52,275 nucleotides of DNA from a bacterium (GCA_021816695.1 JAKAXE010000008.1:1-52275), one strand, 5' to 3'; counted from the stretch's first letter, positions 17,118 to 26,087 are shown. The notes: a model not told the origin generated them from the letters alone. Program-made: numbers and translations.

Positions 17118-17563
17118 ACGACGATCTTAACCGCCCCGGTCTCACCCGTACTCGGAGCTGGAATCGGCGGCTCAGGCCACCCGCAGCGGCGGTGCCACTC
17201 GAGGTCGAGCAACTCGGCCAGCCGGGTGTGGACCAGGGGCCCCAGGCGACGGGAGCGAGCAGCGCCCTGGTCCCCGAGGCGCATTGCCTCCTCGTAGGCC
17301 CAGGCATCGAAGATCGCCGCCAAGAGCAGGAGGCCCGGGGCCATGAGGGGATGCGCCCAGAACCGCCGCCGGGACATCGCGACACCCACCAAGCACCCCT
17401 CCCGCGCCGGACCCGGCCCCTTCCAACCCAGGTCGGCTCGCCGTATGGGCAGCCCGGCGGCGAGATGAGCGCGCGCCCGGTCCAGCGAGGCGTCGTCCAG
17501 GGCACGCAGGCCCTGGAGCAGGTGGCGATCGTGTGCTCTCAGCACAGGTGGCGCAGCGGGCAT
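17114..17563 (-). CDS. Conserved-looking protein of unknown function, coupled to aminopeptidase P
   Basis: A 149-residue protein I cannot place. Basic N-terminal helices are followed by one hydrophobic segment (HPLMAPGLLLLAAIFDAWAY) that is short for a membrane span, and a Trp/His/Cys-containing tail. Reality is supported by a GAGG Shine-Dalgarno 6 bases before the ATG and by the 4-base overlap with the peptidase gene. It heads the two-gene unit and is divergent from glgP. Confidence 0.6.
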   Translation of the reverse strand: MPAAPPVLRAHDRHLLQGLRALDDASLDRARAHLAAGLPIRRADLGWKGPGPAREGCLVGVAMSRRRFWAHPLMAPGLLLLAAIFDAWAYEEAMRLGDQGAARSRRLGPLVHTRLAELLDLEWHRRCGWPEPPIPAPSTGETGAVKIVV

Positions 17564-17656
17564 AGAGGCCTCACCGAAAGGCGCTTCTTGTGGCTCTTGG
17601 GCCAGTTTAGACCCGCCCGCGGAGAGAGGCGTGGGGATGGAAGGCGGCCCGGCCGG

Positions 17657-17662
17657 TAACCT
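17657..17662 (+). promoter_or_regulatory. Candidate -10 box of glgP
   Basis: TAACCT ends 8 bases before GTG 17671. The same hexamer and a 7-base gap precede serS. There is no Shine-Dalgarno. Confidence 0.45.
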
Positions 17663-17670
17663 TGTGGGCC

Positions 17671-19974
17671 GTGCGCAGTGTCGAGACGTTTGAGGTGCAG
17701 GCGGTGACGCCGGCGGCCGGAGATCCCGGCCGTGCAGAGGCGATGCCCAAGGTGGCCTACTTCTCGCCCGAGTTCGGGGTGAGCGAAGACCTCCCCCAGT
17801 ACTCGGGGGGCTTGGGGGTGCTGGCGGGTGACTACCTCAAGGTCGCCGCGGCCGAGGGGCGTCCCCTCGTGGGGGTCGGCCTCTTCTACCACCTGGGGTA
17901 CTTCCACCAGCGGCTCGGCCGAGAGGGCTGGCAGGAGGAGGTGTATGAGGAGCTCGACCCCGCTGGGCGCGGGCTGGAGCCGGTCCCGGGCCCCGGGATC
18001 GAGGTGGAGATGGGCAACCTCTCCGTACAAGCCCTGGTCTGGCGGCAATGGGTGGGAAGAGTCCCGCTTTACCTCCTGGACACCACCGGGGCGGGTAACT
18101 CCGAAGAGGCACGCCAGATCACCGACCGCCTCTACGGAGGCGACGTCGAGCACCGTCTCCTGCAAGAGATACTGCTGGGCGTCGGCGGGGTCCGGGCACT
18201 CCGGGCCGCTGGTGAGGAGCCGACCCTCTTCCACAGCAATGAGGGGCACGCCGGCTTTCTGGTCCTGGAGCGGCTGCGGGAGCTGGTCCAGGACCGAGGT
18301 CTGGGCTTCGACGAGGCCGTTGAGCTGGTTCGGGCAGGGACGGTCTTCACCACCCACACCCCGGTCCCGGCTGGCATCGACCACTTCCCACGGGAGTTGA
18401 TGGAACGGTACCTCGGCGGGTTCTGCGCCGACCTGGGAATCCCCCTGGACCGGCTGATGGCCCTCGGGCACCTCCCCGGTGAGGAGCCGGGGGCGCCGTT
18501 CAACATGGCGGTCTTCGGCCTGAGGATGTCCGGAAGGGCAAACGCGGTCTCCGAACTCCATCGAAAGGTCAGCCAGGAGATGTTCCGCCAGCTGTGGCCG
18601 GGGCTGGGCGCGAGCGAAATCCCCATCGCCGCGGTCACCAACGGCGTGGACGTGCGCTCCTGGGCCTCGCCGGAGGCGGCCGCCCTGCTGGACAGCCGGC
18701 TCGGGCCAAGCTGGGACCGGGCGGGCGAGGCGGACTTCTCCGAGCTCCTCTCGGTGCCCGGAGCCGAGCTCTGGGAGATGCGCCGGCCGGGTCGCCAAAG
18801 GCTGATCAGTGCAGTTCGGGAGAGGTTGCGCCACTCCCTGCGCAGGCAGGGTGTTCCGGATTCCGAGCTGGAGTGGACCGACCGGGCGCTGGACGAGGAC
18901 GCCATCCTGGTCGGGTTCGCCCGCCGGGTGGCGACCTACAAGCGGGGAAACCTGCTTTTCACCCAGCCCGAGCGGCTGCGGCGGCTGCTGCTCGATCCCC
19001 AGCGCCCGCTGCAGCTGGTGTTCGCCGGCAAGGCGCACCCCAAGGACGAGGAGGGCAAGCGCATCATCCAGCAGCTGGCCCAAGCCGCGGGGGATCTTGA
19101 ACTGCGCTCCCGCCTGGTCTTCCTCGAGGACTACGACCTGGCTCTGGCCCGGCTGATGTACCAGGGAGCCGACGTGTGGCTCAACACGCCAAGGCGCCCC
19201 ATGGAGGCCTGCGGCACCAGCGGGCAGAAGGCTGCCGTGAGCGGCGCCATCAACCTGTCCATCCTGGACGGCTGGTGGGACGAGGGATACCAGGAGGGCA
19301 ACGGGTTCGCCATCCCCTCGTTCGAGGACCAAACGGATCTAGCGACCAGGGATCAGCTGGAGGCCGAGGCGCTGTTCCAGCTTCTCGAGGACGAGGTGCT
19401 CGCAGCCTTCTACGACCGGGGGCCCGACGGGCGGCCGGAGAGATGGCTGGAGATCCTGCGGCGGTCAATGGCCACGGTGACACCCCTGGCGCTGGGATCG
19501 CGGATGCTCGAGGATTACGTGCGCCGCCTCTATCTGCCCGCGGCCACCTCCAGGGGGCTTTTGGAAGCGGGCGACGGGCGTGGCGCGCTGGCTCTGGCCG
19601 GGTTCCGGGCCCAGGTCCGCCGCAACTTCAGGAACGTCCGCCTGGCCGCTCGCAGCCGCCCAGCCGTCCCCGGAGGCGACCGGCTGGTGGAGGTCGTGGC
19701 AGAGCTCGGGGAACTTCGCCCACACCAGGTCGAGGTCCAGCTGCTGCACGGGCCGGTCACCGAGGACGGGCAGCTGGCGCCGGCCGCGGTGGAGACCATG
19801 CTCCTCGACCAGACCGCCTCCAACGGCCGCGCTCACTACCGGGCCCGGCTCTCCCCGATGGCGGCCGGACGGTACGGGTTCGCCGTCCGGGCCCTGGCCG
19901 CTCCGCCGCTCCCGGAGCCGGTTGCACCCGACTCGCCGGTGGTCATGGCGGAGCCTCTGCGCCTGCGTCGATGA
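17671..19974 (+). CDS. glgP: Alpha-glucan (glycogen) phosphorylase, GT35
   Basis: The start chosen is GTG 17671, 8 bases after the TAACCT box; the TTG at 17662 overlaps that box. The protein (767 residues) is the short bacterial GT35 type: KVAYFSPEFGVSEDLPQYSGGLGVLAGD at the N terminus, LFHSNEGHAGF, TTHTPVPAGIDHF, RVATYKRGNLLF, and the PLP-lysine region ACGTSGQKAAVSGAINLSIL followed by DGWWDEGY. It releases glucose 1-phosphate from glycogen with PLP. The following gene overlaps its stop as ATGA, starting a three-gene unit. Confidence 0.93.
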   Translation: MRSVETFEVQAVTPAAGDPGRAEAMPKVAYFSPEFGVSEDLPQYSGGLGVLAGDYLKVAAAEGRPLVGVGLFYHLGYFHQRLGREGWQEEVYEELDPAGRGLEPVPGPGIEVEMGNLSVQALVWRQWVGRVPLYLLDTTGAGNSEEARQITDRLYGGDVEHRLLQEILLGVGGVRALRAAGEEPTLFHSNEGHAGFLVLERLRELVQDRGLGFDEAVELVRAGTVFTTHTPVPAGIDHFPRELMERYLGGFCADLGIPLDRLMALGHLPGEEPGAPFNMAVFGLRMSGRANAVSELHRKVSQEMFRQLWPGLGASEIPIAAVTNGVDVRSWASPEAAALLDSRLGPSWDRAGEADFSELLSVPGAELWEMRRPGRQRLISAVRERLRHSLRRQGVPDSELEWTDRALDEDAILVGFARRVATYKRGNLLFTQPERLRRLLLDPQRPLQLVFAGKAHPKDEEGKRIIQQLAQAAGDLELRSRLVFLEDYDLALARLMYQGADVWLNTPRRPMEACGTSGQKAAVSGAINLSILDGWWDEGYQEGNGFAIPSFEDQTDLATRDQLEAEALFQLLEDEVLAAFYDRGPDGRPERWLEILRRSMATVTPLALGSRMLEDYVRRLYLPAATSRGLLEAGDGRGALALAGFRAQVRRNFRNVRLAARSRPAVPGGDRLVEVVAELGELRPHQVEVQLLHGPVTEDGQLAPAAVETMLLDQTASNGRAHYRARLSPMAAGRYGFAVRALAAPPLPEPVAPDSPVVMAEPLRLRR

Positions 19975-21674
19975 GCCCGCCCCCCGCCCGGCGACTCCCA
20001 CTCCGCCCCCTCTGGCCGGAGTCTCCGGCCGAGCCGCCTGGGCGTGACCGGGTGGAGCTCTACACCCGGACCTTCCTGACCGTGCTGCGCTCCTCTGGCG
20101 AGGTGCGCGCCCGGGTCCTGGAACGGGCCCACCTGGAGATGGGGTCGTCGCTCCACCCGCTGGCGGAGTCGGACCAGATCGACACCGGGGCCCTCCTCTA
20201 TTCGCTGCAGCGGCTGCCGCCAGTGGTGCCCCACCTCGAGCGGGTGGTGATGGGACAGTCTCCCTCGGAGATGGTGGGCGGGGGAGGTTGGGTCCCGATG
20301 ACCGCTCCGGGACGCAGGCGGAGGTGGTGGTGGAGCCAGGAGAGCCGGACCCTGGCAGCGGCCCTGGCGAGCAGCTCAGACCTCGACGACCTTGTGCCGA
20401 TGCTGGTCGCGGTCCAGATCGAGTGGAACAAGGCTCACCGGCGGCTTCGCCGGGTAACCGGCGACCTTATGCGGGTGGCCCGGTCCCGCCTGGGGATAGG
20501 CGCTGACGACTGGGGCCGGTTGGAGGCCCTCTTCCGCGAGCGGATGCCGGAGTTCCTCGGCGAGGTCCGCCGCCGCCCGATGGATCTGCGTCTCAGGCTG
20601 GTCGGTGGGACGCAGGTCGGCTACGCTCGGGCGACGCGGGAGTGGTGGGGCCCGGTCGGCGAGGTCCTCACCCGGGAGGGGCTGCGCCAGCGGCCCCTGG
20701 TATTCGTGAGCAGCAACGCCCACTCCTTGGTCAACCTCCTGTCCGGTGTCGCCCGGCGCCATGAGAAGGAGATCCTGGCCTGGGCTGCGGGCTCTCCGGA
20801 CCACGAGCTGCGCGGACTGCTCGCGGAGAGCCGCTCGACCGGCTCCCAGATCTCCCGGGACAACCTGCTGTACTTCGCCGCTCGGATGTGGTTCGCGGCG
20901 CACCCGGAAGCCCGGGCCCGAAGGGCCGCGGAGGAGCGACTGGAGGGGATCTTCCACGTGGAGGCCAGGTCCGGCACCGCGGTCGCCGCCCAGGTCATGG
21001 TTCTGGACCGGCTCTCCTGGGAGCACCTCGACCCGCGCCTGGGGCTGGGGGCATCTCATGCGCCCGCGCTCGGTCGCGCTCCCCACGTGATCCTCAACAT
21101 CCAGTACCCGCTGGGGCTGGGCGCGTACCACACCCTCCGCCAGATCCTGGAGGCCACCGATCGGGTGGAGGGGGTATACGTCCTAGGCAAGGCCGCCACC
21201 CTGAACGCCGACGTCGGCGACGTCATGATCCCCGACGTGGTTCACGATGAGCACAGCTCCAACACCTACTGGGTGGACAATTGCTTCTCCTTCGGAACCG
21301 TCGCCCCGTATGTCACCTCGCGCTCGGTGCTGGACCGCCAGCGGGCGGTCTCGGTGCGCAGCACCTTCCTGCAGAACCGCGCCTATCTGGACTTCTACTA
21401 CCGCAACGCCTACACCGTGGTGGAGATGGAGAGCGGACCCTACCTGGGGGCGGTGTACGAGGCCGGGGACAGCTCTCGCTACCCCACCGGCGAGCAGGTG
21501 GACCTGACCCGCCCGGCGATGGACGTCGGCATCATCCACTACGCCTCGGACACCCCCTACACCCAGGCGAGGACCCTAGGCGCCAGGGGGCTCCGGTTCG
21601 AAGGGATGGAGGCGACCTACGCGGGAGCGCTGGCGATCGCGCACCGCGTGCTGCAGCGGGCGGAGGTGCTTTGA
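19971..21674 (+). CDS. Two-part protein with C-terminal nucleoside-phosphorylase-like domain
   Basis: The ATG at 19971 overlaps the glgP stop; the 832-residue track ORF begins far inside glgP. Of 567 residues, about 1-320 are a helical Arg-rich region of unknown fold. From about 330 the sequence resembles the nucleoside phosphorylase superfamily: NIQYPLGLGAYHTLRQILEA, GKAATLNADVGDVMIPDVV, and TVVEMESGPYLGAVYEA, like the family's VEMEsa ribose-binding motif. It may belong to DUF6909. Its coupling to glycogen phosphorylase is striking; the substrate is unknown. Confidence 0.7.
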   Translation: MSPPPARRLPLRPLWPESPAEPPGRDRVELYTRTFLTVLRSSGEVRARVLERAHLEMGSSLHPLAESDQIDTGALLYSLQRLPPVVPHLERVVMGQSPSEMVGGGGWVPMTAPGRRRRWWWSQESRTLAAALASSSDLDDLVPMLVAVQIEWNKAHRRLRRVTGDLMRVARSRLGIGADDWGRLEALFRERMPEFLGEVRRRPMDLRLRLVGGTQVGYARATREWWGPVGEVLTREGLRQRPLVFVSSNAHSLVNLLSGVARRHEKEILAWAAGSPDHELRGLLAESRSTGSQISRDNLLYFAARMWFAAHPEARARRAAEERLEGIFHVEARSGTAVAAQVMVLDRLSWEHLDPRLGLGASHAPALGRAPHVILNIQYPLGLGAYHTLRQILEATDRVEGVYVLGKAATLNADVGDVMIPDVVHDEHSSNTYWVDNCFSFGTVAPYVTSRSVLDRQRAVSVRSTFLQNRAYLDFYYRNAYTVVEMESGPYLGAVYEAGDSSRYPTGEQVDLTRPAMDVGIIHYASDTPYTQARTLGARGLRFEGMEATYAGALAIAHRVLQRAEVL

Positions 21675-21675
21675 G

Positions 21676-21993
21676 ATGGCCAACTTGAGCAGTGAGCGCT
21701 GCCAGCCAGGGGCCCTGGCAGTCGCCGGGGAGGAGGCCGCTGAGCTGCTGACAGGCCTCAGCCCCGATTGGCGGTCAGAGGAGGGGCGGCTGCGGCGAGA
21801 GTACCGGCTCCGAGGGTTCGGGGAACCGGTGGCGCTGGCGGTCCGGATCGCTCTGCTGGCGGAACGGGAGGACCATCACCCCGAGCTGCGGCTGGGGTAC
21901 GGCCACCTGGAGGTGGAGCTCACCACGCACTCCGCCGGGGGACTCACTCGCAACGACTTCATCCTCGCGGCCAAGATCGACCAGCTGGGCTGA
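21676..21993 (+). CDS. phhB: 4a-hydroxytetrahydrobiopterin dehydratase (PCD/DCoH)
   Basis: A 105-residue protein of normal length with the PCD signature EREDHHPELRLGYGHLEVEL and THSAGGLTRNDFILAAKID, including the catalytic His-His-Pro. GGAGGTG lies 9 bases before the ATG, overlapping the end of the previous gene. PCD regenerates dihydropterin from carbinolamine, or serves molybdopterin enzymes or transcription in other settings. No aromatic amino-acid hydroxylase gene is nearby, so its place in this operon is unclear. Confidence 0.9.
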   Translation: MANLSSERCQPGALAVAGEEAAELLTGLSPDWRSEEGRLRREYRLRGFGEPVALAVRIALLAEREDHHPELRLGYGHLEVELTTHSAGGLTRNDFILAAKIDQLG

Positions 21994-22008
21994 GGGCGTC
22001 CCGCACCC

Positions 22009-22389
22009 TCATCCCACCTCGTCGTCGGCCTCGGGGGTGCTGGATCCCAGCAGCCTCGCCCTCCCCTCGTCGGGGGCGAACACCAGGCCGCAATCCGGGC
22101 ACTGCAGCTCGAGGTCGGCCTCCACCCCGGTGGGGGCCAGCAGCGTGACACCGCATCCCGGGCAGGTCAGCTCCTCCTCCAGGGGCACGGGGGACTGGCG
22201 CCGCAGGGCCCGCTCCGCCGCGGCCAGGTCCACCGCCACCGCTCCGCACATGGCGCAGGAAAAGGTCGCCACCTCCGTCTCATGTCGGAGGCAGTGGCCG
22301 GCCGAATCGACCAGCACCCTGCCGCCCAGCAATTCGAAGGCACCCCCAGGACAGGAGTTGGGGCAGACGAGGTGGCGTGCCCCAGCCAT
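22009..22389 (-). CDS. Small multi-zinc-ribbon protein
   Basis: The ATG at 22389, with GGAGGG before it inside the end of dusB, gives 126 residues; the longer track start lies inside dusB. Four Cys pairs are visible (CPNSC, CAMC, CPGC, CPDC) plus a Cys-His in HCLRHE. They suggest two zinc ribbons: the first around residues 6-50, the second around residues 78-105 (CPGCGVTLLAP...QCPDCGLVF). The family is not recognised. It starts 5 bases after the dusB stop. Confidence 0.6.
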   Translation of the reverse strand: MAGARHLVCPNSCPGGAFELLGGRVLVDSAGHCLRHETEVATFSCAMCGAVAVDLAAAERALRRQSPVPLEEELTCPGCGVTLLAPTGVEADLELQCPDCGLVFAPDEGRARLLGSSTPEADDEVG

Positions 22390-22394
22390 CCCCG

Positions 22395-23438
22395 TCAGCC
22401 CTCCCCAGAGCTGAACTCGGGCCGGTGCCAGCCCTGGGGACCCTCTCCGGCCGCCAGGATCTCCTCGTACATCTCGTCGAGGTCCTCGGCCCCCTCGAGT
22501 TCGGCCACCCGGGCCCGCAGCCGGGCCGCGCCAGCGCAGCCCTTGATGGCCCACACCACGAATTTGCGCGCCAGCCGCACTCCGCGCCGCTCCCCGTGGA
22601 ACTCCACCATCCGGTTCCAGTGCTCTCGGGCCAGGGTGAGCCGCTCCTGAAAGGTGGGCTCGGCCCCCGGGTCTCCCTGGCGGAGCTGGGCAACGGTCTG
22701 CCGCAGCAGGTGCCAGTCCCCCATCATCCCCCGGGCGATCACCACCCCGTCCACCACCCCAGCGCGGATCCGGCGCTCCACCTCACGGGGGTCGCGAACG
22801 TCCCCGGAACCGAGTACTGGGATGGCCTGCACCGCCTCCTTGACGCGGGCTATCTGCTCCCAGTCGGCGAATCCGGTGTATCGCTGGCAGCGGGTGCGAC
22901 CATGAACCGTGACCCCAGCCACCCCCACAGACTCCAGCACCCGCGCCAGCTCCGGAGCGTTGATGGTGTCGTGATCCCACCCCAGGCGCATCTTGGCGGT
23001 CACCGGGACCGGCACCGCCGAGACCATCGCCCCCAACACCTCCGCGGTGCGATCGATCTCGCGCGCCAGAGCCGCTCCGGAGCCGAGACGCACCACCTTG
23101 GGGACGGGGCAGCCGAGGTTCACGTCCACGATGTCGGCCCCCATGGCGACGCAGATCTGAGCGGCATCCGCCATCATCTTGGGGTCGTTGCCCACCAGCT
23201 GCGCAGCCACCGGGTGCTCGTCCGGGGCCAGGTCCAGGACCCGCTCCAGACTGTTCTCCGGCGCACGCACCAGGGCGGCGGCTGCGGTCATCTCGCTGCA
23301 GGTGAGGCCAGCCCCCAGCTCCCGAGCCATGGACCGGAAGGGACGATCGGTGATCCCAGCCATGGGGGCGATGAAGATCGGATTGGCAAGCTCCACGGAG
23401 CCGATGCGGAGGGAGCTGGCGCTGAGCGTGGCGGGCAA
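22395..23438 (-). CDS. dusB: tRNA-dihydrouridine synthase DusB
   Basis: A 347-residue FMN TIM-barrel enzyme. It has IAPMAGITDRPFR, QLVGNDPKMMADAA, the catalytic Cys in VDVNLGCPVPKVV, TAKMRLGWD, HGRTRCQRYTG and the phosphate site VLGSGDVRDP with GVVIARGMMGDWHLL. A helical C-terminal tRNA-binding domain follows. It reduces uridines in the tRNA D-loop with NADPH. The start is TTG with AAGGACGG nearby. The zinc-ribbon gene follows closely. Confidence 0.93.
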   Translation of the reverse strand: MPATLSASSLRIGSVELANPIFIAPMAGITDRPFRSMARELGAGLTCSEMTAAAALVRAPENSLERVLDLAPDEHPVAAQLVGNDPKMMADAAQICVAMGADIVDVNLGCPVPKVVRLGSGAALAREIDRTAEVLGAMVSAVPVPVTAKMRLGWDHDTINAPELARVLESVGVAGVTVHGRTRCQRYTGFADWEQIARVKEAVQAIPVLGSGDVRDPREVERRIRAGVVDGVVIARGMMGDWHLLRQTVAQLRQGDPGAEPTFQERLTLAREHWNRMVEFHGERRGVRLARKFVVWAIKGCAGAARLRARVAELEGAEDLDEMYEEILAAGEGPQGWHRPEFSSGEG

Positions 23439-23496
23439 GACACACCGTCCTTGGGGTTGACTCTCTCCGGTCAGTATCTCCCACCCGCGACCCGGC

Positions 23497-23502
23497 TATA
23501 GT
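23497..23502 (+). promoter_or_regulatory. Candidate -10 box upstream of coaX
   Basis: TATAGT about 40 bases before the start, followed by a GAGGAGGG Shine-Dalgarno. This gene looks conventionally leadered. The -35 is not convincing. Confidence 0.3.
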
Positions 23503-23542
23503 CCGGCTTGGCCGGACCGGCCCGATCTGAGGAGGGATCTTG

Positions 23543-24307
23543 GTGCTGCTGGCGCTGGACGCGGGCAACTCCAACCTTACGGTGGGGGTATTCGAGGAAA
23601 ACCGGCTCCTCGCCCACGGGCGTTTCGCCACCCACCGGGATGCCACCCCGGACGAGCTCGGAGGTCAGCTCCTGCAGCTGCTTGCCCACCGGGGCATCGC
23701 GCCTGAATTCCGCCAAGTGGCGATCAGCTGCGTGGTCCCTCCCCTGAACCAACCTCTGCGGGAGGCCAGCCGGGAGTACTTCCACCGCGAGCCGCTCCTG
23801 ATCGGGCCCGGGACCGTCACCGGGATGCGGGTCAAATACGACCCGCCGCGCGACGTGGGCGCAGATCGGATTGCCACCGCCGTGGGGGTGCGCCACCGCT
23901 ACGGGGCCCCGGCGATCATGGTCAGCTTTGGCACGGCGACGGTGTTCGATGCCATCGACCAAGGTGGGGACTATCTGGGCGGGGCGATCGCACCGGGTTT
24001 GCAGATGTCGGTGGATGCGCTGTTCGCGCGGGCCGCCAGGCTCCCTCGGGTCGACCTGGTGGCTCCGGAACGGGTCCTGGGAACCAACACCGTCTCATCC
24101 ATGCAGGCGGGGATCATGTTCGGGGCCGCAGCCCAGGCGGAGGGGCTGCTGCGCCGGATCCGGGCGGAGCTGGGAATGCCGGCACAGGTCGTCGCCACCG
24201 GGGGACTCGCCGAGCTGGTGGCGCCCATGGTGGACGGCGTCGACGTGATCGACCCCTTGGTGCTCCTGGAAGGCCTGCGGGTGCTGGCGGAGCTCAATCC
24301 CCAGTAG
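23543..24307 (+). CDS. coaX: Type III pantothenate kinase
   Basis: A 254-residue acetate/sugar-kinase-fold enzyme: phosphate loop LALDAGNSNLTVGVFE, DVGADRIATAVGVRHRYG, adenosine-site VSFGTATVFDAI, and GGAIAPGLQMSVDALF with NTVSSMQAGIMFG. It starts CoA synthesis from pantothenate and, unlike type I, resists CoA feedback. GTG 23543 is 6 bases from the GGAGGG; the TTG at 23540 is only 3 bases from it, so I prefer the GTG. It is divergent from dusB. Confidence 0.93.
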   Translation: MLLALDAGNSNLTVGVFEENRLLAHGRFATHRDATPDELGGQLLQLLAHRGIAPEFRQVAISCVVPPLNQPLREASREYFHREPLLIGPGTVTGMRVKYDPPRDVGADRIATAVGVRHRYGAPAIMVSFGTATVFDAIDQGGDYLGGAIAPGLQMSVDALFARAARLPRVDLVAPERVLGTNTVSSMQAGIMFGAAAQAEGLLRRIRAELGMPAQVVATGGLAELVAPMVDGVDVIDPLVLLEGLRVLAELNPQ

Positions 24308-24310
24308 GGC

Positions 24311-24343
24311 AAAAAAAAGGGCGCCCCCCGAAAGGGACGCCCC
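24311..24343 (-). terminator. Intrinsic terminator for the minus-strand methyltransferase gene
   Basis: On the minus strand a GC-rich stem (CGTCCC-TTTC-GGGGGGCG with GGGC/GCCC base) is followed by eight U residues; on the plus strand this is the A8 tract at 24311-24318. It lies just past the coaX stop and may also insulate coaX from antisense transcription. Confidence 0.65.
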
Positions 24344-24365
24344 GAGAGGGGGGGGCGACATGAAT

Positions 24366-24382
24366 CCGGGGACCTGCCCCGG
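24366..24382 (+). terminator. Hairpin after coaX
   Basis: CCGGGG-ACCTG-CCCCGG without a T tract, 59 bases past the coaX stop. It could limit coaX readthrough, but this is uncertain. Confidence 0.3.
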
Positions 24383-24559
24383 GGCACGCGGTTAGCCTAA
24401 CACCACCCACCTCCTGGAGCAAATTGCGAACTGGTGAAGGTCTCGCTACAGACTCGTGCGATCGGCGTCACTTGAGACGGCGTCACCCCGTTCCGGAACT
24501 GATCCCAGCGAGCACGGGCGGGCAAGAGCGGATCTGCCGCCCTAGACTGCCGGCCAGCC

Positions 24560-25357
24560 CTACCGCTTCTGGGCGAGCAGCGAGTAGCTGAGGGGCAGCC
24601 GGGGCCAACCGGGGGGCAGCCTCCAGACACCCGGCTCAGCGGCGACCAGCTGGGGGAAGCGGGCAAAGAAGATCTCGCTGCGTTCGCGGAGAAGGCGAAT
24701 CTCCAGCCCTGCCTGCGCCAAGCAGCTCACCACCTCCCCGAGAGGGTGGACCATCTCATGGGTCCGATTGCTCTTGGTGACTGCATCCGGGACCGCGTAG
24801 TCCCCCGGTTCATCCCACGAGGTGGCCTCAGGGTCGACGTAGTCCAACTCGAAGTTCGGCGTCTCCCCCATGCAATCGATGAGCGGATGGGACTCCACCA
24901 GATAGAGCAGCCCACCCGGTCGCAGCAGATGGTTCACGACCTCGGCCCAGGAGCTCAGGTCGGGCAGCCAGGGGAGCGCCCCCTTCCCGGTATAGACGAT
25001 GTCGAACTGCCGCTTCAGGGCGGAGGGAGCGTCCGCCACGCTGGACAAGGTGAACTGGGCTGTGACGCCGTCCTCCTCGGCCAACCGGCGGGCGGCGGCA
25101 ACCGCCCCCGGAGAGTAGTCGATGCCTGTGACCCGGGCTCCGAGCCGGGCCCAGGAGATGCTGTCCAGCCCGACGTGACATTGCAGGTGGAGGAGCTCCT
25201 TGCCCTCAACCTCGCCCAGCTCCTCCAGCTCGTACGGGAAGAGCGAGCTGCGACCGGCTTGGAATGAGGGCAGGTCGTAGAAATCGGAGCCCAGATGGAG
25301 CTCGACCCGCTCCTCCCACCAGGCGAGGTTATCTCGATCCCAGCTCTCGTCGACCAT
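24560..25357 (-). CDS. Class I SAM-dependent methyltransferase
   Basis: A 265-residue Rossmann methyltransferase with motif I LLHLQCHVGLDSISWARLG, the acidic Asp in VTGIDYSPGA, and motif IV FDIVYTGKGALPWLPDL. The Trp-rich N terminus (DNLAWWEERVELH) and later EMVHPLGEVV are typical of a common bacterial subgroup with unknown small-molecule targets. It stands alone, ends at the terminator above, and is divergent from greA. Confidence 0.85.
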   Translation of the reverse strand: MVDESWDRDNLAWWEERVELHLGSDFYDLPSFQAGRSSLFPYELEELGEVEGKELLHLQCHVGLDSISWARLGARVTGIDYSPGAVAAARRLAEEDGVTAQFTLSSVADAPSALKRQFDIVYTGKGALPWLPDLSSWAEVVNHLLRPGGLLYLVESHPLIDCMGETPNFELDYVDPEATSWDEPGDYAVPDAVTKSNRTHEMVHPLGEVVSCLAQAGLEIRLLRERSEIFFARFPQLVAAEPGVWRLPPGWPRLPLSYSLLAQKR

Positions 25358-25511
25358 GACCGGCCATGCTACCCGGGCCTAGAGGGCCCCGCTTTGGCGC
25401 CACGGCGGGTGAAGTCCAGCCTGAGGGGAGAGCGAGGCCCGGCCCCACCCACGCAGCCCTCCGGCCGGACCGCGACCCGGGGTCGATCGCCGCCCGGCAC
25501 CAAGGCTCGAC

Positions 25512-25540
25512 TTGTCACTTGGGCACTAGTCGGGTAGACT
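25512..25540 (+). promoter_or_regulatory. Promoter of greA-lysS
   Basis: TTGTCA (25512-25517), a 17-base spacer and TAGACT (25535-25540). The predicted transcript would have a leader of about 75 bases before greA. Confidence 0.6.
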
Positions 25541-25622
25541 TCCCATCCCGGCCCACGCCTCATGAAGACCTCGAAGGCGGGCCACAGACGCCGGCTGCGG
25601 CCGGCAGGGAGCCAGTACAAAG

Positions 25623-26087
25623 ATGCAGGACAAGCCAGTTCCCCTAACTCCCGACGGCCTGCGCCGCCTGCAGGAGGAGCTCGAGCACCTGGTCAGCCAG
25701 CGCCGCCCCGAGATCGCCCAGCGGATCAAGCACGCCAAGGAGTTCGGCGACCTGAGTGAGAACGCCGAATACGAGGATGCCAAGAACGAGCAGGGCTTCG
25801 TCGAGGGCCGGATCCTGACCCTGGAGCAGATGATCCGCAACGCCAGCCTGATCGGCGAGGCAGCCGCGGACGGTTCGGTCCGACTCGGTTCCACAGTGAC
25901 CGTCCAGGACGAGTTCGGCACCAGCAGCTACACGATCGTCGGGCCTGCGGAGGCAGACGCGGCCTCCGGCAGGATCTCCCTGGAGTCGCCGGTGGGCAAG
26001 GCCCTCATCGGCCGCGAACCGGGAGAGGAGGTGGAGGTGGAGACTCCCGGCGGCGCCCGGCGGGTGCGGATCCTAGAGCTGGCGTGA
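25623..26087 (+). CDS. greA: Transcription elongation factor GreA
   Basis: A 154-residue protein with an N-terminal coiled coil (LRRLQEELEHLVSQRRPEIAQ) whose acidic tip FGDLSENAEYEDAKNEQ is intact, followed by the FKBP-like C-terminal domain (IVGPAEADAASGRISLESPVG). It rescues backtracked RNA polymerase by stimulating transcript cleavage. Its stop overlaps the lysS start (GTGA), as commonly seen. Confidence 0.95.
   Translation: MQDKPVPLTPDGLRRLQEELEHLVSQRRPEIAQRIKHAKEFGDLSENAEYEDAKNEQGFVEGRILTLEQMIRNASLIGEAAADGSVRLGSTVTVQDEFGTSSYTIVGPAEADAASGRISLESPVGKALIGREPGEEVEVETPGGARRVRILELA

Noticed and set aside
19176-19970. 5' extension of the nucleoside-phosphorylase-like ORF inside glgP
   Set aside because: Out-of-frame Gly/Arg-rich read of glgP; the ATGA junction at 19971 is the natural start.
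24311-24343. Terminator for coaX
   Set aside because: The T tract lies on the minus strand, so the signal serves the methyltransferase gene, not coaX.
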